Source: an uncultured Eubacteriales bacterium
GTDB taxonomy: Bacteria; Bacillota; Clostridia; Oscillospirales; Acutalibacteraceae
Reading direction: 5' to 3'
Assembly (NCBI GenBank): GCA_934643185.1
Contig: CAKUBN010000005.1
Location: forward strand, 1-64,000
Length of the DNA: 64,000 bases
Below, one piece after another: positions 1 to 7,953 of the stretch (positions within the stretch are counted from its first letter, which is position 1; each line of letters opens with the position of its first letter). The notes beneath the pieces were generated by a model. It did not search any database. It was not told the origin of the DNA and saw only the letters and a program-made list of their open reading frames with translations. The translations under genes and the position numbers were made by a program.

Positions 1-119
1 CTCCAAAATGAAATGTAGGTATTTTTGTCGCTTACCTTTAGATATTTCACCTGTCTACTTGACAAGGGGCATATCAATTGGCAAAATCCACTGTCGGCGG
101 CGTATTTCCTTGTTAACTA

Positions 120-509
120 TTACCCATGAAAGCCGTAGTTGATGCACCAGAAGACGCACACAACGGCAAGCACGATGCACTGCACAATGAGCAGCGCGCG
201 GGAAACGGTGCGCTTATTGATGCCGGAGTTCGGGGAGAAGCTCCAAATGGCGGCCATGATCAGGCCCAAAACCGGAACGAGCTGGATGAGGAACATCATC
301 ACGCACTCGGAAACGGAAAGCGCAATAGTGTTTTCCGGCAGATATTCCACGGCGCGGCCGGGTCTGGAGGAAGCCTGCACAGCGTTATCATACAAAACAG
401 GTGTTACGCCCTGGTTGTAAACCGTTGCGCAAGGGGTTTCGATGTCGGAACGAATTCTTTCCGGGTCTCTCGGCTGTACATTTCTTGTAAAGGTTTCATT
501 GAGCATCAT
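120..509 (-). CDS. Small two-helix membrane protein of unknown function
   Basis: I do not recognise the family of this 129-residue protein. The first ~70 residues are polar. Two strongly hydrophobic stretches follow, at about residues 66-92 and 104-125, joined by a short loop containing Pro-Asn-Ser-Gly, so it is probably an integral membrane protein. The start is well supported: AAGGAGG lies 9 nt before the first of two tandem ATG codons. A TTGATA-17-TATTCT promoter lies upstream at 596-624. It is transcribed alone, divergently from the MFS gene. Confidence 0.6.
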   Translation of the reverse strand: MMLNETFTRNVQPRDPERIRSDIETPCATVYNQGVTPVLYDNAVQASSRPGRAVEYLPENTIALSVSECVMMFLIQLVPVLGLIMAAIWSFSPNSGINKRTVSRALLIVQCIVLAVVCVFWCINYGFHG

Positions 510-595
510 AGAAGGGTTCCTCCTTATAAAACTGAAAAGTCAGGTAAAAAGTGTTTTTATCTCGCGGACACATTTTCGCATCCGTTTCTGTATAT

Positions 596-624
596 AGAAT
601 AACACGAAAAGGCCGTTTTATCAA
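596..624 (-). promoter_or_regulatory. Sigma-A promoter for the small membrane protein
   Basis: Read on the minus strand, TTGATA and TATTCT are separated by exactly 17 nt. The start codon is about 85 nt downstream. Confidence 0.55.
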
Positions 625-731
625 GTATTATCTAAGAATTTGTAAAGTTTATTGCGCTGCTTCCGCTTTAAACGCTTAAATTGTTCATACTGTACACGCA
701 ATTTATCCTCCACACAAATACACTTTGCAGC

Positions 732-760
732 TTGACAAGCCCGGTTATTCATGCTATTCT
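732..760 (+). promoter_or_regulatory. Sigma-A promoter of the MFS pump
   Basis: TTGACA (732-737) and TATTCT (755-760) are spaced 17 nt apart. The inferred transcript carries a leader of about 170 nt, containing a mini-ORF and alternative hairpins, before the pump start at 940. Confidence 0.7.
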
Positions 761-807
761 AAATTGACCTCTTTAAACGGCAATTTTTGAGAAAGAAGAA
801 AAAAAAT

Positions 808-846
808 ATGCAGCTTTGCAGTGTAAAAGCTCCATGCGAAGTCTGA
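808..846 (+). CDS. 12-codon leader peptide of the MFS pump
   Basis: ATG at 808 opens a 12-codon frame reading MQLCSVKAPCEV and ending in TGA at 844-846. A purine-rich AGAAAGAAG sits upstream as a weak ribosome site. The last codons overlap the 5' strands of two competing hairpins (829-869 and 836-892). That is the arrangement of ribosome-stalling attenuators known from inducible antibiotic-resistance and efflux genes. Translation of the peptide is inferred. Confidence 0.5.
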   Translation: MQLCSVKAPCEV

Positions 847-938
847 CCCCGGGCGGGTCCGCATGGAGCGCTTAGCCGCCCGCAGACTTTGCATTTTTAA
901 CACGTATTTTTTATTTTTGTTAAAAAGGAGCAAAGTCT
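829..938 (+). promoter_or_regulatory. Alternative-hairpin attenuator ahead of the MFS pump
   Basis: Hairpin A pairs 829-838 with 860-869 (10 bp perfect). Hairpin B pairs 836-845 with 883-892 and 850-856 with 876-882 (17 bp in all) and is followed directly by ATTTTTAAC, so it resembles a terminator. A and B share bases 836-838 and A also uses the loop of B, so they are mutually exclusive. In addition AGACTTTGC (884-892) can pair with GCAAAGTCT (930-938), which abuts the Shine-Dalgarno AAGGAG (925-930). A ribosome stalled near the end of the leader peptide would block the 5' strand of B. Confidence 0.6.
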
Positions 939-939
939 C

Positions 940-2289
940 ATGCAATTTCATTTTAAAAATTTCAAAAAAAGTTTTTCCGCGTTCAAATTTTTCCCGAAGC
1001 TTTGGGATAAACCCACGCGCATGGCGCTGCGCCCGTTTCTGCGCTTGTGGTCTACGCAGACGTTTTCCGCGCTCGGCAGTTCTATGACAAGCTTTGCGCT
1101 TGTCATTTGGGCGTATGAGCAAAGCGGCTCGGCGCTCAGCACCGCGCTGCTCTCCATCTGCTCGTATGCGCCGTATGTGCTTTTGAGCATTTTCGCCGGT
1201 GCGCTTTCCGACCGCTGGAACAAAAAGGCCACCATGCTCATCTGTGATGCCGCGGCGGCGCTCACCACCGTCGGCGTGCTCGTTTTGCTCAGCACCGATG
1301 CGCTCTGCGTGTGGCACCTCTATGTTTTAAACGCCTTAAACGGCCTCATGAACACCGTGCAGCAGCCCGCCTCCGAAGTGGCGGTCACGCTGCTCACGCC
1401 GCAGGAGCACTACCAGCGCACAAGCGGCCTGCGGTCGTTTTCAAATTCGCTCAATTCCGTGCTGACCGGCGTTCTCGCAACAGCACTGCTCGCGTTCGGC
1501 GGTATGTACGCCGTCATCGCGTTCGACCTCGCAACGTTTGCCGTGGCGTTTTTGACGCTGCTGTTCGGCATTCAGATCCCGCAGACCGAAGCGGAGTCAG
1601 CGCGCACGCCCATGCTCGAAAACGTGCGCGCCGGGCTGCAATTTTTGAAAACGAACCGCGGCATTTTGGACCTCATTCTCTTTTTGGCCGCCATCAATTT
1701 CGTCGCGTCCATGTATAACGCCGCGCTGCCCGCCATGGTGCTTTCCGTGCCGCAGGGCGGCGAGACCGCACTCGGCCTTATCAACACCTGCGCAGGGCTC
1801 GCCATGGTCGCCGGCAGCGTGCTCGTCTCGCTTTTGCCCGCGCCGAAAAGCCGCACGCGCGTCATCTGCAATGCGCTGCTCGTCTCCATGAGCACGGAAA
1901 ACTTTCTGCTCGCGCTCGGGCACAGCCTGCCCGTGTGGTGCGTGGGCGCGGTGCTCGGCTGGCTGCCCATCCCGTTGATGAACGCCAATTTAGACGTGCT
2001 GTTCCGCACCCACATCCCCGTGGAGATGCAGGGGCGCGTTTACGCCGCGCGCAATTCGCTGCAATTTTTCACCATTCCGCTCGGGTATCTCCTCGGCGGC
2101 GCGCTTGTCGATACCATCTTCGAGCCGTTCATGGCCGCGCAAACACCCGAAAGCCTCTTCTGCCGCCTGTTCGGCACCGGCAAGGGCTCCGGCGCTGCGT
2201 TTTTGTTCCTCGTCCTCGGCTTTCTCGGCGTCGCCGTCTGCCTCAGCTTCCGCCGCAGCAAGCATATTCGAGGGTTGGAAAACACCTAA
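940..2289 (+). CDS. MFS drug-efflux-type transporter
   Basis: This 449-residue, 12-helix major facilitator protein belongs to the MFS_3/macrolide-efflux-like group. The loop after the second helix reads GALSDRWNKK, the usual MFS motif between helices 2 and 3. It probably exports a small hydrophobic drug by proton antiport, but the substrate cannot be read from sequence. The start is set by AAGGAG 9 nt upstream. About 25 basic residues precede helix 1, longer than usual. The leader contains a mini-ORF and competing hairpins, which fits ribosome-sensing induction. It is followed by a small-RNA candidate and a bidirectional terminator. Confidence 0.8.
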   Translation: MQFHFKNFKKSFSAFKFFPKLWDKPTRMALRPFLRLWSTQTFSALGSSMTSFALVIWAYEQSGSALSTALLSICSYAPYVLLSIFAGALSDRWNKKATMLICDAAAALTTVGVLVLLSTDALCVWHLYVLNALNGLMNTVQQPASEVAVTLLTPQEHYQRTSGLRSFSNSLNSVLTGVLATALLAFGGMYAVIAFDLATFAVAFLTLLFGIQIPQTEAESARTPMLENVRAGLQFLKTNRGILDLILFLAAINFVASMYNAALPAMVLSVPQGGETALGLINTCAGLAMVAGSVLVSLLPAPKSRTRVICNALLVSMSTENFLLALGHSLPVWCVGAVLGWLPIPLMNANLDVLFRTHIPVEMQGRVYAARNSLQFFTIPLGYLLGGALVDTIFEPFMAAQTPESLFCRLFGTGKGSGAAFLFLVLGFLGVAVCLSFRRSKHIRGLENT

Positions 2290-2299
2290 AATCTGTCTA

Positions 2300-2328
2300 T
2301 TGACATTCGCGCGTTTTCTGCATATAAT
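2300..2328 (+). promoter_or_regulatory. Perfect consensus sigma-A promoter of an intergenic RNA
   Basis: TTGACA (2300-2305), 17 nt, TATAAT (2323-2328): both hexamers and the spacing match consensus. No coding frame follows on this strand before the terminator at 2416-2458. Confidence 0.7.
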
Positions 2329-2333
2329 TAAAG

Positions 2334-2458
2334 TGTAGATAAGCTCGCTTATCTCATCAGGTATTTCTCCACCATTAAGCGAGAGACTGTAACAAGTACA
2401 TATCGAAGTAAAAAAATCACCTCTCCGTTTTTCACACATCGGAGAGGTGATCGTTTTT
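2334..2458 (+). ncRNA. Candidate small RNA of about 125 nt
   Basis: A consensus promoter and a 12-bp rho-independent terminator bound this stretch between two convergent genes. Near the 5' end GATAAG/CTTATC closes a 4-nt loop (2338-2353). CTCGCTTA in that hairpin can instead pair with TAAGCGAG at about 2375-2382, so the RNA could switch fold. No ribosome site with a convincing ORF is visible. It matches no class I recognise. Confidence 0.5.
2416..2458. terminator. Bidirectional terminator between the small RNA and asnA
   Basis: ATCACCTCTCCG (2416-2427) pairs perfectly with 2440-2451. A T-run follows on the plus strand and an A-run precedes it, giving a T-run on the minus strand. Confidence 0.85.
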
Positions 2459-2477
2459 TATTTGGCTTTAGGGAAAA

Positions 2478-3479
2478 TTACAGCAGGATAACACCCTTTT
2501 CGGCGCAGACGCAGCGGGTCTCCTCGTCCCAGAGGGAAGCCTGCACCTCGCCAATATGTACCTTGCCGAGCAGGAGCATGCAAAGGCGCGACTGCCCTAT
2601 GCCGCCGCCGATGGTAAGCGGCAGCTCGCCGTTTAAGAGCATTTTGTGGAACGGCAGCTCCGCGCGCGCTTCGCAGCCCGCAATTTTAAGCTGCGCCGCA
2701 AGCGAATTTTCGTCCACGCGGATGCCCATGCTGCTGATTTCCAGCGCCATGCCAAGCGGCTCGTGCCAGAACAGCAGGTCGCCGTTCATGCTCCAGTCAT
2801 CGTAGTCCGGCGCGCGGCCGTCGTGCGGCTTGCCGCTTTTGAGCACGCCGCCGATCTGCTCGATGAATACCGTGCGGTGCTCGCGCACGATGACGTTCTC
2901 GCGCTGCTTCGGGGTGAGGTCAGGGTAGCGGTCCTCAAGCTCCTGCGCCGGGATGAAATACACGTCGCGGCAAAGCTCGGTGGAAAGGCCGGAGAACTGC
3001 CACTTTAATTCGTCCAGCGTGCCGCAGATGGCGCTGACGATGCGGCGCACCGTGTCTTCCAGGTACGCCATGTTGCGCGTGTCACGGTCGATGACCTTCT
3101 CCCAGTCCCACTGGTCCACATAGATGGAGTGAAGGTTGTCGAGCTCCTCGTCGCGGCGAATGGCGTTCATGTCCGCCACAAGGCCGTTGCCCACGTAAAA
3201 GCCGTAATCATGCAACGCAAGGCGCTTCCACTTTGCAAGGGAATGCACCACCTGCGCGTTGCCGCCGACTGCCGGAATGTCAAACTCGACCGGGCGCTCC
3301 ACACCGTTTAAATCGTCATTCAGACCCGTGGAGGGGTCGACGAACAGCGGCGCGGTGACGCGCTTTAAATGCAGCGCCGCGCAAATTTTGACGAGAAATA
3401 CGTTCTTGATGAGACCGATCGCCTTCTGCGTCTCGTAAAGACCAAGGCTCGGCGTATAATTTTCGGGAATCTTCACCAT
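2478..3479 (-). CDS. asnA: Aspartate--ammonia ligase (asparagine synthetase A)
   Basis: AsnA makes asparagine from aspartate, ammonia and ATP (giving AMP and PPi) in the cytosol. Its fold is related to class II aminoacyl-tRNA synthetases. The protein has 333 residues, close to E. coli AsnA. Family hallmarks are visible: YETQKAIGLIK near the N-terminus, then STGLNDDLNGVERPVEFD, HSLAKWKR, YVDQWDWEKV and the C-terminal GGGIGQSRLCMLLLGK. It is monocistronic, with a TTTACA-17-TACAAT promoter just upstream and a bidirectional terminator downstream. The leader is short and carries no T-box, which Firmicute asnA genes often have. Confidence 0.95.
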   Translation of the reverse strand: MVKIPENYTPSLGLYETQKAIGLIKNVFLVKICAALHLKRVTAPLFVDPSTGLNDDLNGVERPVEFDIPAVGGNAQVVHSLAKWKRLALHDYGFYVGNGLVADMNAIRRDEELDNLHSIYVDQWDWEKVIDRDTRNMAYLEDTVRRIVSAICGTLDELKWQFSGLSTELCRDVYFIPAQELEDRYPDLTPKQRENVIVREHRTVFIEQIGGVLKSGKPHDGRAPDYDDWSMNGDLLFWHEPLGMALEISSMGIRVDENSLAAQLKIAGCEARAELPFHKMLLNGELPLTIGGGIGQSRLCMLLLGKVHIGEVQASLWDEETRCVCAEKGVILL

Positions 3480-3513
3480 CTATAAAACCCCATTTCAAAA
3501 CAATCTTTTCCCT

Positions 3514-3542
3514 ATTGTAGCGCACGGGGAAAGATTTGTAAA
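3514..3542 (-). promoter_or_regulatory. asnA promoter
   Basis: On the minus strand TTTACA and TACAAT lie 17 nt apart, about 35 nt before the asnA start codon. Confidence 0.65.
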
Positions 3543-3584
3543 GAAAAATCGTGTTAAAACGATAAAGTGTGCTCTCGTCTTAAA

Positions 3585-3686
3585 AACGTAAAAGTCTTTA
3601 GTCAAGTTTTCTTCGAGAAAACTTGTGGGTCCTTAGGGCAGCGCCCTAAGTCGCTTTCCGCAGAAAGCGAAATCCTTTTGCGTTAA
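3585..3686 (-). repeat. Six-hairpin extragenic repeat, copy 1 (partial, hairpins 6-4)
   Basis: Read on the minus strand this is the 3' half of the repeat family. Hairpin 6 is a 10-bp stem at 3603-3625, hairpin 5 lies at 3632-3650 and hairpin 4 at 3651-3670, followed by the conserved linker containing AATC-T-TTTTGCG. The terminal motif AAAGACTTTTACG lies at the left end. Hairpins 1-3 are absent. The copy overlaps the last codons of the upstream membrane-protein gene. Confidence 0.75.
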
Positions 3687-4398
3687 ACCGCGCCATACAC
3701 ACGACCAAAACGACCTTCGCCACGGCATCGACCAACAAGAGCACCGCACCGCCTGCATCGCCCGCCGCAATGTGCCCCAAACCGACCGTTAAGTTATACG
3801 CCGCAAAAACGCTCTGCATCACGATCATGTATAATGGGATTTTCTTCACGGATACGCCGCCCCGCATCACGCGCGTGAAATTTTGCATCAACCCGAACAA
3901 CTTCAAGGCGTAAATCAACAGCAGCGCAAGCAGAAGCATACATACCGCAAGAATCACGAGCACAAGCCCCGTCGGCCATTCGAGCCGCTCTGCGGGCCAG
4001 AAAATTTCGACCGCGCCGAAAAACAACAAACCTAAGATCAGCGCGCTCTCCATGAACATCTGCACAACCGCCCATATTTTCAAAACCATCATGCCTGCCG
4101 TGCCGAAAGAGTTTCCCCCTCTTCGCTTTGCGGAAACGTACGTCACCCAAAATGCCGCAGCCGCGACGAGATTTAAAATCGAGAATTGCTCCACGCCAAG
4201 GTCATACCACAGTCTGTGCGGAAACGCGGCTTTGTTGAATACATACGTGTTCTGCGCGTACATAGAGACGCCCGAAAGCACAAAATACGCCCCCGAAAGC
4301 ACCGCACTCAGCGAAAGTAAAACCGTGCACGCCAAAAAGAGGTCAGACGTCGCCGCACGCTTCAATATGTCCCGTGCCGCACCGTTTCGGCTATCCAT
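3646..4398 (-). CDS. Polytopic membrane protein, paralogue 1 (no zinc ribbon)
   Basis: The first of three tandem paralogues has about 250 residues and five or six hydrophobic segments. It shares with the next two genes a leading LK-x-x-x-x-S-x-LF segment and a central Y-x-SAK...TAG...K motif, but lacks their N-terminal zinc ribbon and Pro/Gln-rich linker. ATG at 4398 has GAGG 7 nt upstream; a GTG lies one codon earlier. Its last codons, around GFRFLRKAT, lie in the repeat starting at 3585, so the C-terminus was probably created or altered by the repeat. Function unknown. Confidence 0.65.
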   Translation of the reverse strand: MDSRNGAARDILKRAATSDLFLACTVLLSLSAVLSGAYFVLSGVSMYAQNTYVFNKAAFPHRLWYDLGVEQFSILNLVAAAAFWVTYVSAKRRGGNSFGTAGMMVLKIWAVVQMFMESALILGLLFFGAVEIFWPAERLEWPTGLVLVILAVCMLLLALLLIYALKLFGLMQNFTRVMRGGVSVKKIPLYMIVMQSVFAAYNLTVGLGHIAAGDAGGAVLLLVDAVAKVVLVVCMARFNAKGFRFLRKAT

Positions 4399-4407
4399 CA
4401 CCGCACC

Positions 4408-5349
4408 TCACATCACGGGCGTCGCTTCCAACCCCGCGACCTCCCGATTATACGCCGCCATGCAGCGAATGATATACACCCGCGCGGCGATGTCGCACAG
4501 ACAGCCCGGAATGAGGATCCACGCGTTCAGCACGAAGAACGCAATGATCGCGACGACATCGCAGAAGACCCCGAACCCCTGCAAAGCGAGCGCATACCCG
4601 GGCATCTTTTTCGGCAGCAAGCCCGCCTGTATCGCGCGCTGCAGGCTCGTCCACACGCCGAGCATCTTCACGCTGTACAAAAGCAGCAGAACGCTCAGTG
4701 CCAAACCGACCACGAAAACAACGCCCGCCATCAGAAAAGCGATATTGTCCGGCAAATCGGTGTAATTCGTCACGTTCGGGGCACCGCTCGATGCAAGCAG
4801 CACCAAAAGTCCGCCGAGCAGCAAAAGCCCGCAGAGAATGCCGCACCCGACGATCTGGATGATCTCCGTCACTTTAAACAGCGTGACGCCCGCCGTGCTC
4901 ATGAACGGCGTGTCCGCTTTCTTCGCGGAGGCATACAAAAGCCAAAGCCCGATGAGCACCAGAGTGTTCTGAATGGGCACGATGTTCACGTTGAACTCCA
5001 CGCTGAAATTCGTTCCCATGGGCGTGCGCTCCAGCAAATACGCGCGGTTTTGCAGCACCATGAGCACCTCGATCACCGACGAAACGGCCGTTACGACCCT
5101 CTGCACCGTAAAAAGCAGCGCGCACATAAAAAACAACTTCGACGACGCAAACCGCTTCAGCATCCCGTGTACCGGCGTGACCGGGCGCACCGGCGGCTGC
5201 ACCGGGTACTGCACCGGCATCTGCGCGTAATACTGCGGCGGCGCCTGAAAATTCTGCGTCGGCTGTGCACTGAAATTCTCGTTCTGCGCCCCGCAAACAC
5301 AAGGCGAACCGTCCTCCGGGAGCTTCCTCCCGCAATTTGTGCAATACAT
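4408..5349 (-). CDS. Zinc-ribbon polytopic membrane protein, paralogue 2
   Basis: This 313-residue protein starts with a zinc ribbon (MYCTNCGRKL, then CVCG; Cys-x2-Cys and Cys-x-Cys). A disordered Gln/Pro-rich linker follows to about residue 65, then several membrane segments. The start is fixed by AAAGGAGG 8 nt before the ATG. The stop codon lies 9 nt before the ATG of paralogue 1, so the two are probably cotranscribed. Zinc ribbon plus membrane domain is common among uncharacterised Clostridia proteins. No function can be assigned. Confidence 0.7.
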   Translation of the reverse strand: MYCTNCGRKLPEDGSPCVCGAQNENFSAQPTQNFQAPPQYYAQMPVQYPVQPPVRPVTPVHGMLKRFASSKLFFMCALLFTVQRVVTAVSSVIEVLMVLQNRAYLLERTPMGTNFSVEFNVNIVPIQNTLVLIGLWLLYASAKKADTPFMSTAGVTLFKVTEIIQIVGCGILCGLLLLGGLLVLLASSGAPNVTNYTDLPDNIAFLMAGVVFVVGLALSVLLLLYSVKMLGVWTSLQRAIQAGLLPKKMPGYALALQGFGVFCDVVAIIAFFVLNAWILIPGCLCDIAARVYIIRCMAAYNREVAGLEATPVM

Positions 5350-5376
5350 AAACGAGCCTCCTTTTGGTAACACAAA

Positions 5377-5428
5377 ACCCGCTCCCGCGCAGCAGGACTA
5401 CACCGTCCCGCCGCGGCCGGGAGCGGGT
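5377..5428 (-). terminator. Terminator between the two zinc-ribbon genes
   Basis: ACCCGCTCCCG at 5377-5387 pairs with 5418-5428. Read on the minus strand the stem is followed by TTTTGTG. Confidence 0.55.
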
Positions 5429-5449
5429 CGCGTTTTCCTTTATTTTGTT

Positions 5450-6466
5450 TTACCGCGCCATACCTGCGTTTTTCAGCATTTTGTTAAACTGCAGAACCAG
5501 CAGACCGTAAAGCACATTGAGCGCAACGTTCATAAGGCCAAGCGGGATGCGCACCCAACCGTACAGCACTGCATCGCCAAAAATGGAGAAGAACGATACC
5601 GCCGCCGAAATAAAGCAGATGACGGCCACAAACATGGAAGCCTTGTTCGGAACCAGACCCGTCAGCATCGCGTTTTTCGCGCTGTTCAGCATCTTTATGA
5701 CCTTTGCCTCATAGATGATCTCAAAAATCAGCACAATAACACCGACGATGCAGGCCGCAATGAGAATGATGAAGAAAACGTTCATCATCTCATCCATATA
5801 GCCGTAGTCATTGCTTGCAAGGGCAGCACCGAAGATCACGGTAAGAACAACGCACAGCACCAGTGCGATGCTCATCACAACAAGACTGATGATGCTGAAC
5901 ACCTTCATAATGGTGAGGCCGGCCGTTTTCGCCGCCGGAATGCTCGGGTTTTTCGCGGATATGTACGTGACCCAGTACGCGGCCGCCATTAAGCCGCCCG
6001 TGATGAGCATGCCGATGACCGTACCGATCGTGGTGCCGCCCTGCGCGTCCGCAATCGCGCTGTACAGGTCGCCCGGCGAAATGATGAACTGCATTTCATA
6101 CGGCAGGTTGCTGTAAATTTGGTTTACAATGTACGCCGGATCCTGCGGGATCAGATTTGCGATGATCTGAAGCAGCAAATGCGCCGAAAAGACGATTGCC
6201 GTAATGAGGAACAGCGGCGAGGTGAAAAAGCTTTTCAGCACGCCATGCACAGGAGAAACCTGCATCACCGGCTGCTGTACGGGGTACTGCACCGGCGGCT
6301 GCGCAAAATACTGCGGCGGCATCTGAAAATTCTGCGTGGGTGTGCCGTAGTTTTGCGGCTGCACCGGCGGGATGTAGGTCTGCTGCTCGGGCTGTGCGGG
6401 CTGCTGCCGGCAAACGCACGGCGAGCCGTCTTCGGGGAGCTTTCTTCCGCAATTTGTGCAATACAT
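5450..6466 (-). CDS. Zinc-ribbon polytopic membrane protein, paralogue 3
   Basis: At 338 residues this is the longest of the three paralogues. It has the same N-terminal CTNCGRKLPEDGSPCVC zinc ribbon, a Gln/Pro/Tyr-rich linker to about residue 75 and a five- or six-helix membrane domain containing YWVTYISAK and TAGLTIMK. The near-identical first ~19 residues in paralogues 2 and 3, against diverged membrane parts, point to recent duplication or gene conversion of the 5' end. GAAAGGAAAG precedes the ATG. Function unknown. Confidence 0.7.
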   Translation of the reverse strand: MYCTNCGRKLPEDGSPCVCRQQPAQPEQQTYIPPVQPQNYGTPTQNFQMPPQYFAQPPVQYPVQQPVMQVSPVHGVLKSFFTSPLFLITAIVFSAHLLLQIIANLIPQDPAYIVNQIYSNLPYEMQFIISPGDLYSAIADAQGGTTIGTVIGMLITGGLMAAAYWVTYISAKNPSIPAAKTAGLTIMKVFSIISLVVMSIALVLCVVLTVIFGAALASNDYGYMDEMMNVFFIILIAACIVGVIVLIFEIIYEAKVIKMLNSAKNAMLTGLVPNKASMFVAVICFISAAVSFFSIFGDAVLYGWVRIPLGLMNVALNVLYGLLVLQFNKMLKNAGMAR

Positions 6467-6543
6467 ATTCTCTTTCCTTTCTGTTCTTCCCAGATTCTAT
6501 CCTCATGCCCCGCCGTCAAGGCCGCACGGCAAAGGCAAAAGCA

Positions 6544-7659
6544 TCAGTGGTAGACCGCGACGATCTCAAGGTTCTCGTCCAGCACAACAAGGTCTGCGCG
6601 CTTGCCGGGTGCAAGGCTGCCGATCTCGTTTTCCATGCCGATCTCCTTTGCCGGGGTCAGCGTCATGGCGCGCACGGCGGTCTCCAGCGGAATGCCCCAG
6701 GAAACAAGGTTCTTGAGCTCTGCGTGCAGGTTTGTAACAGAACCCGCAATGGTGCCGTCCGGCAGCGTCGCCTTGCCGTCCTTTACGGTGACGAGGTTCA
6801 CGCCCAGCATGCCCTGGCCGCCGTCCTCCACGCCGCTCAAACGCATCGCGTCGCTGATGACGCACACGCGCTCCGGCATGAGTTTGAAGGTCGTGCGCAC
6901 CACGGCCGGATGGATGTGGATGCCGTCGCAGATGAGCTCGCCGCAGACGTTTTCGTTGTCGAACACTGCGCCCACAACGCCCGGCGCACGGTGTGCAAGG
7001 CCGGACATGGCGTTATACAGGTGCGTCGCGTGGGTCACGCCCTTTTTAAACGCATCCACCGCGCCGTCGTAATCCGTTGCGGTGTGTGCAATGGAAACGG
7101 TGCAGAGCTTCGAGGCTTTCTCTACAAAATCGCCGCGCACGTCGCACTCGGGGGCGATGTCCACAAGCTTGATAATGCCGCCGCAGGAATCGTAATACTT
7201 TTTAAACACGTCGTAATCCGGCGTCTGGATAAATTCTTCGCCCTGCGCGCCCTTTTTCTTCGGCGAAATGAATGGGCCCTCAAGGTTCACGCCGACGATT
7301 CTCGAGCCCTCTTTGTCGTCCATGCAGGAGCGGATCGTCTCGAGCGCCTTCAAGATCTCCGCGTCGGAAACCGTCATCGTGGTCGGGCAGAAGGACGTGA
7401 CGCCCTTCGTCAGCAGGAACTTCGCCATGTTGCGCAGGCCCTCTGCGTCACCGTCGCTGGAATCCGCACCCGCGCCGCCGTGCACGTGGATATCCACAAA
7501 GCCCGGCACAATGGTGTAGCCCGCGCAGTCTACAACGAGGTCTTCCTCTTTGTACGGCAAAGCATCCTCAAGACGCACGATCTTACCGTCTTCGATCTCG
7601 ATATCCGCCTTGCGCAGGCAGAATTTGTCGTCCAATACGTTTGCGTTGATCAGGAACAT
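6544..7659 (-). CDS. nagA: N-acetylglucosamine-6-phosphate deacetylase
   Basis: NagA removes acetate from GlcNAc-6-phosphate to give glucosamine-6-phosphate during amino-sugar use and cell-wall recycling. This amidohydrolase TIM barrel has 371 residues. Seen in order are the metal-site HVHGGAGADS (~residue 58), LEGPF, HATHLYNAM, the substrate-contacting DGIHIHPAV and the catalytic-Asp segment VISDAMRLSG. The start is chosen at ATG 7659, which has GAGGAG upstream, rather than nine codons earlier. No nagB or PTS gene is nearby. It is followed by paralogue 3 and preceded by the BofA-like gene on the same strand. Confidence 0.93.
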   Translation of the reverse strand: MFLINANVLDDKFCLRKADIEIEDGKIVRLEDALPYKEEDLVVDCAGYTIVPGFVDIHVHGGAGADSSDGDAEGLRNMAKFLLTKGVTSFCPTTMTVSDAEILKALETIRSCMDDKEGSRIVGVNLEGPFISPKKKGAQGEEFIQTPDYDVFKKYYDSCGGIIKLVDIAPECDVRGDFVEKASKLCTVSIAHTATDYDGAVDAFKKGVTHATHLYNAMSGLAHRAPGVVGAVFDNENVCGELICDGIHIHPAVVRTTFKLMPERVCVISDAMRLSGVEDGGQGMLGVNLVTVKDGKATLPDGTIAGSVTNLHAELKNLVSWGIPLETAVRAMTLTPAKEIGMENEIGSLAPGKRADLVVLDENLEIVAVYH

Positions 7660-7713
7660 GTTAAAAACTCCTCTCCTCTGCGGCAAAACCGCAGGCTTCT
7701 TTTCAATACACGT

Positions 7714-7893
7714 TTATAGCAGGCTCAGCAACACGAGCAGCGTCACACCCGACACGCCGAGCACAGCGGATATAATGACGCTGAGCCGGCTGACGGGAAT
7801 GCACACCCCGGTGTACGGCGCGGCGAAATACAAAACCGCCAGCGCCAAAACACCCAGCATTGCCGAACCGATGAGCCTTTTGATCCCCCGCAT
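7714..7893 (-). CDS. BofA-like small membrane protein
   Basis: This 59-residue protein has two membrane helices and the spacing of the pro-sigma-K processing inhibitor family. An N-terminal helix is followed by an IPVSR-type segment and a second helix with VLGVSGVTLL, like the GxLGxPGVxLL signature of BofA. BofA controls the SpoIVFB protease in the forespore outer membrane during sporulation. The second ATG, with AGGGGGAG 6 nt upstream, is preferred over the one seven codons earlier. The match is by pattern on a very short protein, so the family call is moderate. Confidence 0.55.
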   Translation of the reverse strand: MRGIKRLIGSAMLGVLALAVLYFAAPYTGVCIPVSRLSVIISAVLGVSGVTLLVLLSLL

Positions 7894-7953
7894 ATGCGCT
7901 CCCCCTATTTTCATATCGGAAAAGCTTATGACGCGGGAAAATTTTTCATGCCT

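Noticed and set aside
3480..3542. T-box leader on asnA
   Set aside because: The distance from promoter to start codon is only about 35 nt, too short for a T-box.
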